Positions 61,901 to 64,000 of a DNA stretch of 64,000 nt are shown here, piece by piece. A program made the position numbers and the translations under genes. Each line of letters begins with the position of its first letter. The first letter of the stretch is position 1. This DNA comes from CAVZRC01 sp963777695 (GTDB taxonomy: Bacteria; Planctomycetota; Planctomycetia; Isosphaerales; Isosphaeraceae): NCBI GenBank assembly GCA_963777695.1, contig CAVZRC010000004.1, positions 3,100,001 to 3,164,000 on the forward strand, read 5' to 3'. Below the pieces are notes generated by a model that saw only the letters and a program-made list of their open reading frames with translations, did not search any database and was not told where the DNA came from.

Positions 61901-63233
61901 TCGGGGTGTACGTGGTCGGCGAGCCGGAGATCGTGCCGCCGTAGGACGACGTCGCGGTCAGGGTCTTGGCGCCGGGGGTCGTCGGCGTGTAGCTGAAGGT
62001 CTTCGCGGCTGACGTCGCGATGAAGGTCAGCGACGACGGGGCGAAGGTGCCGCCGGACCCGCCGTCGGAGAGCGAGATCGCGTCGCTATCGACCGAACTG
62101 GCCGGGGTCAGTGTGAAGTTCGAGGAGGGGGAGCCCGCGAGCCCGCCGGATGGGCCGGCGAGCGTGTAATTCACGGGGACCTGGCCGATGGTGCAGGACA
62201 GGGACGAGGGCACGACCGGGATGCTGGCCGCGCTGGTCAGGCCCAGGGTCTTGACGCCCTTCGACGCCGCCGTGTAAGTGAAGGTCTTCGGGGCAGACGT
62301 CGCGGTGAAGGTGAGCGACGACGGGGTGAATGTGCCGCCGGACCCGCCGTCGGAGGGCGTGACCGTGTCGGACGGGACCACGAGGGTCGGCGCCACCGTG
62401 AAATTGCCGGATGCTTGGGTGACGAATGCGTGAGACGGGCCGGAGAAGATGTATTCGAACGGCGTCGCCGCGACCTCCGGGAACCACACCTGGCCCCGCC
62501 TGGGCTCGAAGATCCGCCAGGGGTTCGCGGCGAGCGCCGCGTGCTCGGCGGGCTGGAGGACGCGATCCCACCACGCGAACCAGGAGAAGGACGAGGCCGC
62601 GGTCTGCCCCGCCGTCCCGGGGTTGTAGCCGATGGCGACGACCGGCGTGCCGTTGTTGTACTGGGCCGTGGGCGTGAAAGGGGCCGTCGTGTTCGGCAGG
62701 CCGTCAACGTAGATTTTCCCGCCGGCCGCATTGATCTCCCCGCCGATCACGTGGGGATTCGTGTCCAGGACCGGCCCGCTGAACGAGTTGTGATTGCCGG
62801 GGGTCGAGTAATTGAGGGTGAGGGTCGTATTCGCACCGCCCTGCCACGTGAACGCGATCGTGTAATACGGGGCGGCATTCGTGGCATTCTGGAGGATGCC
62901 TCCGACCACGGAGTAGGCCGATGGGGTGCCGAGCCTCTGAATCCCCATCGCGATCGTCATGGGGAAGGCGATCCGCATGCCCGGCGGCAGCGAGGCCGAC
63001 GCCCCGATCATGCCCGCGTACCCGGGGCAGGACAGGATCGGCCCCGTCGCGTTGGTCGACCACACGGGCGGCCCCGAGGTCGCCATCGTGAGGCCCGAGG
63101 GGGACGAGTCGTTGACCTTGGGCCCGTCCCCCTCGTTCAGCGCGTAGAAGCCCATGAGGCCCTGCGCAAGCGCGCTATCGGCGTCGATCTGGTAGCCGAA
63201 TGGCGGCTTGTGAGGCCAGCGATTTCCGAGCAT
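55970..63233 (-). CDS. Giant tail-associated protein with LamG, Ig-like, Gly-rich repeat and glycosidase-like parts
   Basis: ATG 63233 to stop 55970, ~2,420 residues after correcting a +1 shift at about 56312 (ACGGTTCGATGCG, where ACGGTCGATGCG keeps frame). Order: a LamG-like jelly roll (about 90-240); two Ig-like repeats (270-440) with GSGGTFTPSSLTF and GSGGTFAPSSLTF; a second LamG (about 460-600); a run of GGSGYTSPxV-type glycine-rich repeats (about 750-1225); a long middle; a TIM-barrel-like domain (about 1720-1970) with VYVEFGNESWN, where Glu1782 and the Asn-Glu pair 1785-1786 recall a glycosidase acid/base; and a Big_5-like Ig domain (about 2205-2310) with GATAVPLSNTVVATFSEAI. It probably binds or cuts host surface glycans. 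Domain calls are by resemblance. Confidence 0.7.
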
Positions 63234-63294
63234 CGGGCGTCAGTCCTGCAGGTTGTGGCTATCGGGATGCGACACGGCGAACATGGGCGAGGAA

Positions 63295-63915
63295 TTACTG
63301 GAACGACGTGATGCGGTCGTAGGTGACGTTGGCCGTGACCGACACGGAGCTGTCCGCGTTGCCGGCCGCAACGATCCATTGGCCAGGGCCGAGGAAGATC
63401 GCCAACGAGTAGTCCGAGCTAGCCACGTAGGTTCCGGTGCTGCTCTGCGGGGCGGCGGAGAACGTCGCCGCCTGGGCCATAAGGTAGACGTTGTCGCCGG
63501 AGGAGTAGCTGTTGATGACGGCTGAGCTCACGACGACCGTATACGGCGTGCTCGACCCACTGACCGACGAGATCGTGGCCAGTTCTCCGAGTTTCGACCC
63601 GCCCGCCTGCTGGAGGCAAATCCTCTGGCCGACGGAGAGCCCTGTCTTGCTCGACACGCTGAGCGAGGTCGTGGTCCCGCCCGTCGCCGCGGCCTGGAGC
63701 GTGATCGACGCCGACGATCCGGCCGCGTAAGCCTTATAGACGGAGAAGGTCGTGACGCCCGTCGGGACAGATGCCCCGACGATCGTCTCGCACGTCAACT
63801 GCCCCTCGATCGTGGTCGAGAGATCCAGGAACGCTGCGATGGTCGCGCCGTGGGCGACCGTGACATCATTGATCAGGTTGCCGGGTGTGCCGGCGGAATA
63901 GACAGGAGCAGCCAT
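63295..63915 (-). CDS. Phage-type structural protein
   Basis: A 206-residue intact protein starting MAAPVYSAGTPGNLINDVTV, with AAFLDLSTTIEGQLTCETIV, KTGLSVGQRICLQQAGGSKL and LAIFLGPGQWIVAAGNADSS near the end. It is Ser/Thr/Ala/Gly-rich and beta-rich with no charged helices, as in minor virion or tail-decoration proteins. It is 61 bases upstream of the giant tail gene and on the same strand. No family recognised beyond that. Confidence 0.55.
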   Translation of the reverse strand: MAAPVYSAGTPGNLINDVTVAHGATIAAFLDLSTTIEGQLTCETIVGASVPTGVTTFSVYKAYAAGSSASITLQAAATGGTTTSLSVSSKTGLSVGQRICLQQAGGSKLGELATISSVSGSSTPYTVVVSSAVINSYSSGDNVYLMAQAATFSAAPQSSTGTYVASSDYSLAIFLGPGQWIVAAGNADSSVSVTANVTYDRITSFQ

Positions 63916-63924
63916 GGGTCATCC

Positions 63925-64000
63925 TCAGACGATTGCGGTTGCGAAGAGGGAGTTGACGGCGGTCGGTCCGATCGCGTCAGCCGTTACTGAAGCCGCGATC
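63925..64000 (-). CDS. C-terminal end of another phage-type gene (partial)
   Basis: The minus strand reads AASVTADAIGPTAVNSLFAT then AIV and a TGA at 63925-63927, just before the ATG of the gene at 63295-63915. The frame is open to the window edge, so only the last ~24 residues are visible. Composition matches the neighbouring structural genes, so it probably belongs to the same operon. Confidence 0.5.
   Translation of the reverse strand, partial: IAASVTADAIGPTAVNSLFATAIV

Overview
The window reads as chromosome of a high-GC member of the Planctomycetota, most likely the Isosphaeraceae. The lineage markers are a DUF1501 / cytochrome-PSCyt2-PSD1 pair, a DUF1559 prepilin-like protein, a PEP-CTERM protein, ECF sigma factors coupled to a Ser/Thr kinase or a small membrane protein, and the end of a tetratricopeptide kinase-type protein. 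Almost every gene is dense, GC-rich and strongly third-position biased. At least a dozen conserved genes are interrupted by single-base shifts, which looks more like indel error in the assembly than mass gene decay.

Layout. 1-2.5 kb: end of a kinase/TPR-type gene, two decayed or poorly conserved minus-strand genes and a cluster of palindromic repeats. 2.5-4.3 kb: a two-gene ABC exporter. 4.3-6.1 kb: an AAA ATPase plus DUF3226 TOPRIM pair that looks like a split OLD-type defence module. 6.15-7.24 kb: an exported nucleoside-hydrolase-like protein. 7.8-21.6 kb: the main object of interest, a retron system. It has two tandem structured RNAs (224 nt each, same length, conserved msr-like hairpins, long msd-like hairpins whose arms differ but keep pairing), then HEAT/ARM-repeat genes (one with a BRCT domain, one with a WD40-like front), a SWIM-finger/WGR-like gene, and a retron reverse transcriptase with NAxxH, YADD and VTG motifs. 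This gene set matches what I remember as retron type XIII (ARM + WHSWIM + RT).

21.6-40.8 kb is ordinary planctomycete chromosome: DUF1501 and PSD1 genes, a broken helical-repeat gene, signal peptidase I, an ECF sigma factor with a small membrane protein, DUF1573, DUF1559, an ECF sigma / Ser-Thr kinase pair, a redoxin, an SDR-DUF2867 protein, a DUF5009 membrane protein, an M32 carboxypeptidase and a PEP-CTERM protein. 40.8-42.2 kb is a comparatively AT-rich gap with no supportable gene.

42.2-64 kb is all on the minus strand. It begins (lowest coordinates, downstream end) with an RNA polymerase sigma-70 family gene and small accessory genes (pentapeptide repeats, Cys-rich, hypothetical), then a phage-type tail module running to the window edge: several small structural proteins, tail-tube-like and tail-terminator-like genes, a decayed tape-measure-like gene and a ~2,420-residue protein with LamG, Ig-like, glycine-rich repeat and glycosidase-like parts. 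No capsid, portal, terminase or integrase gene is visible inside the window.
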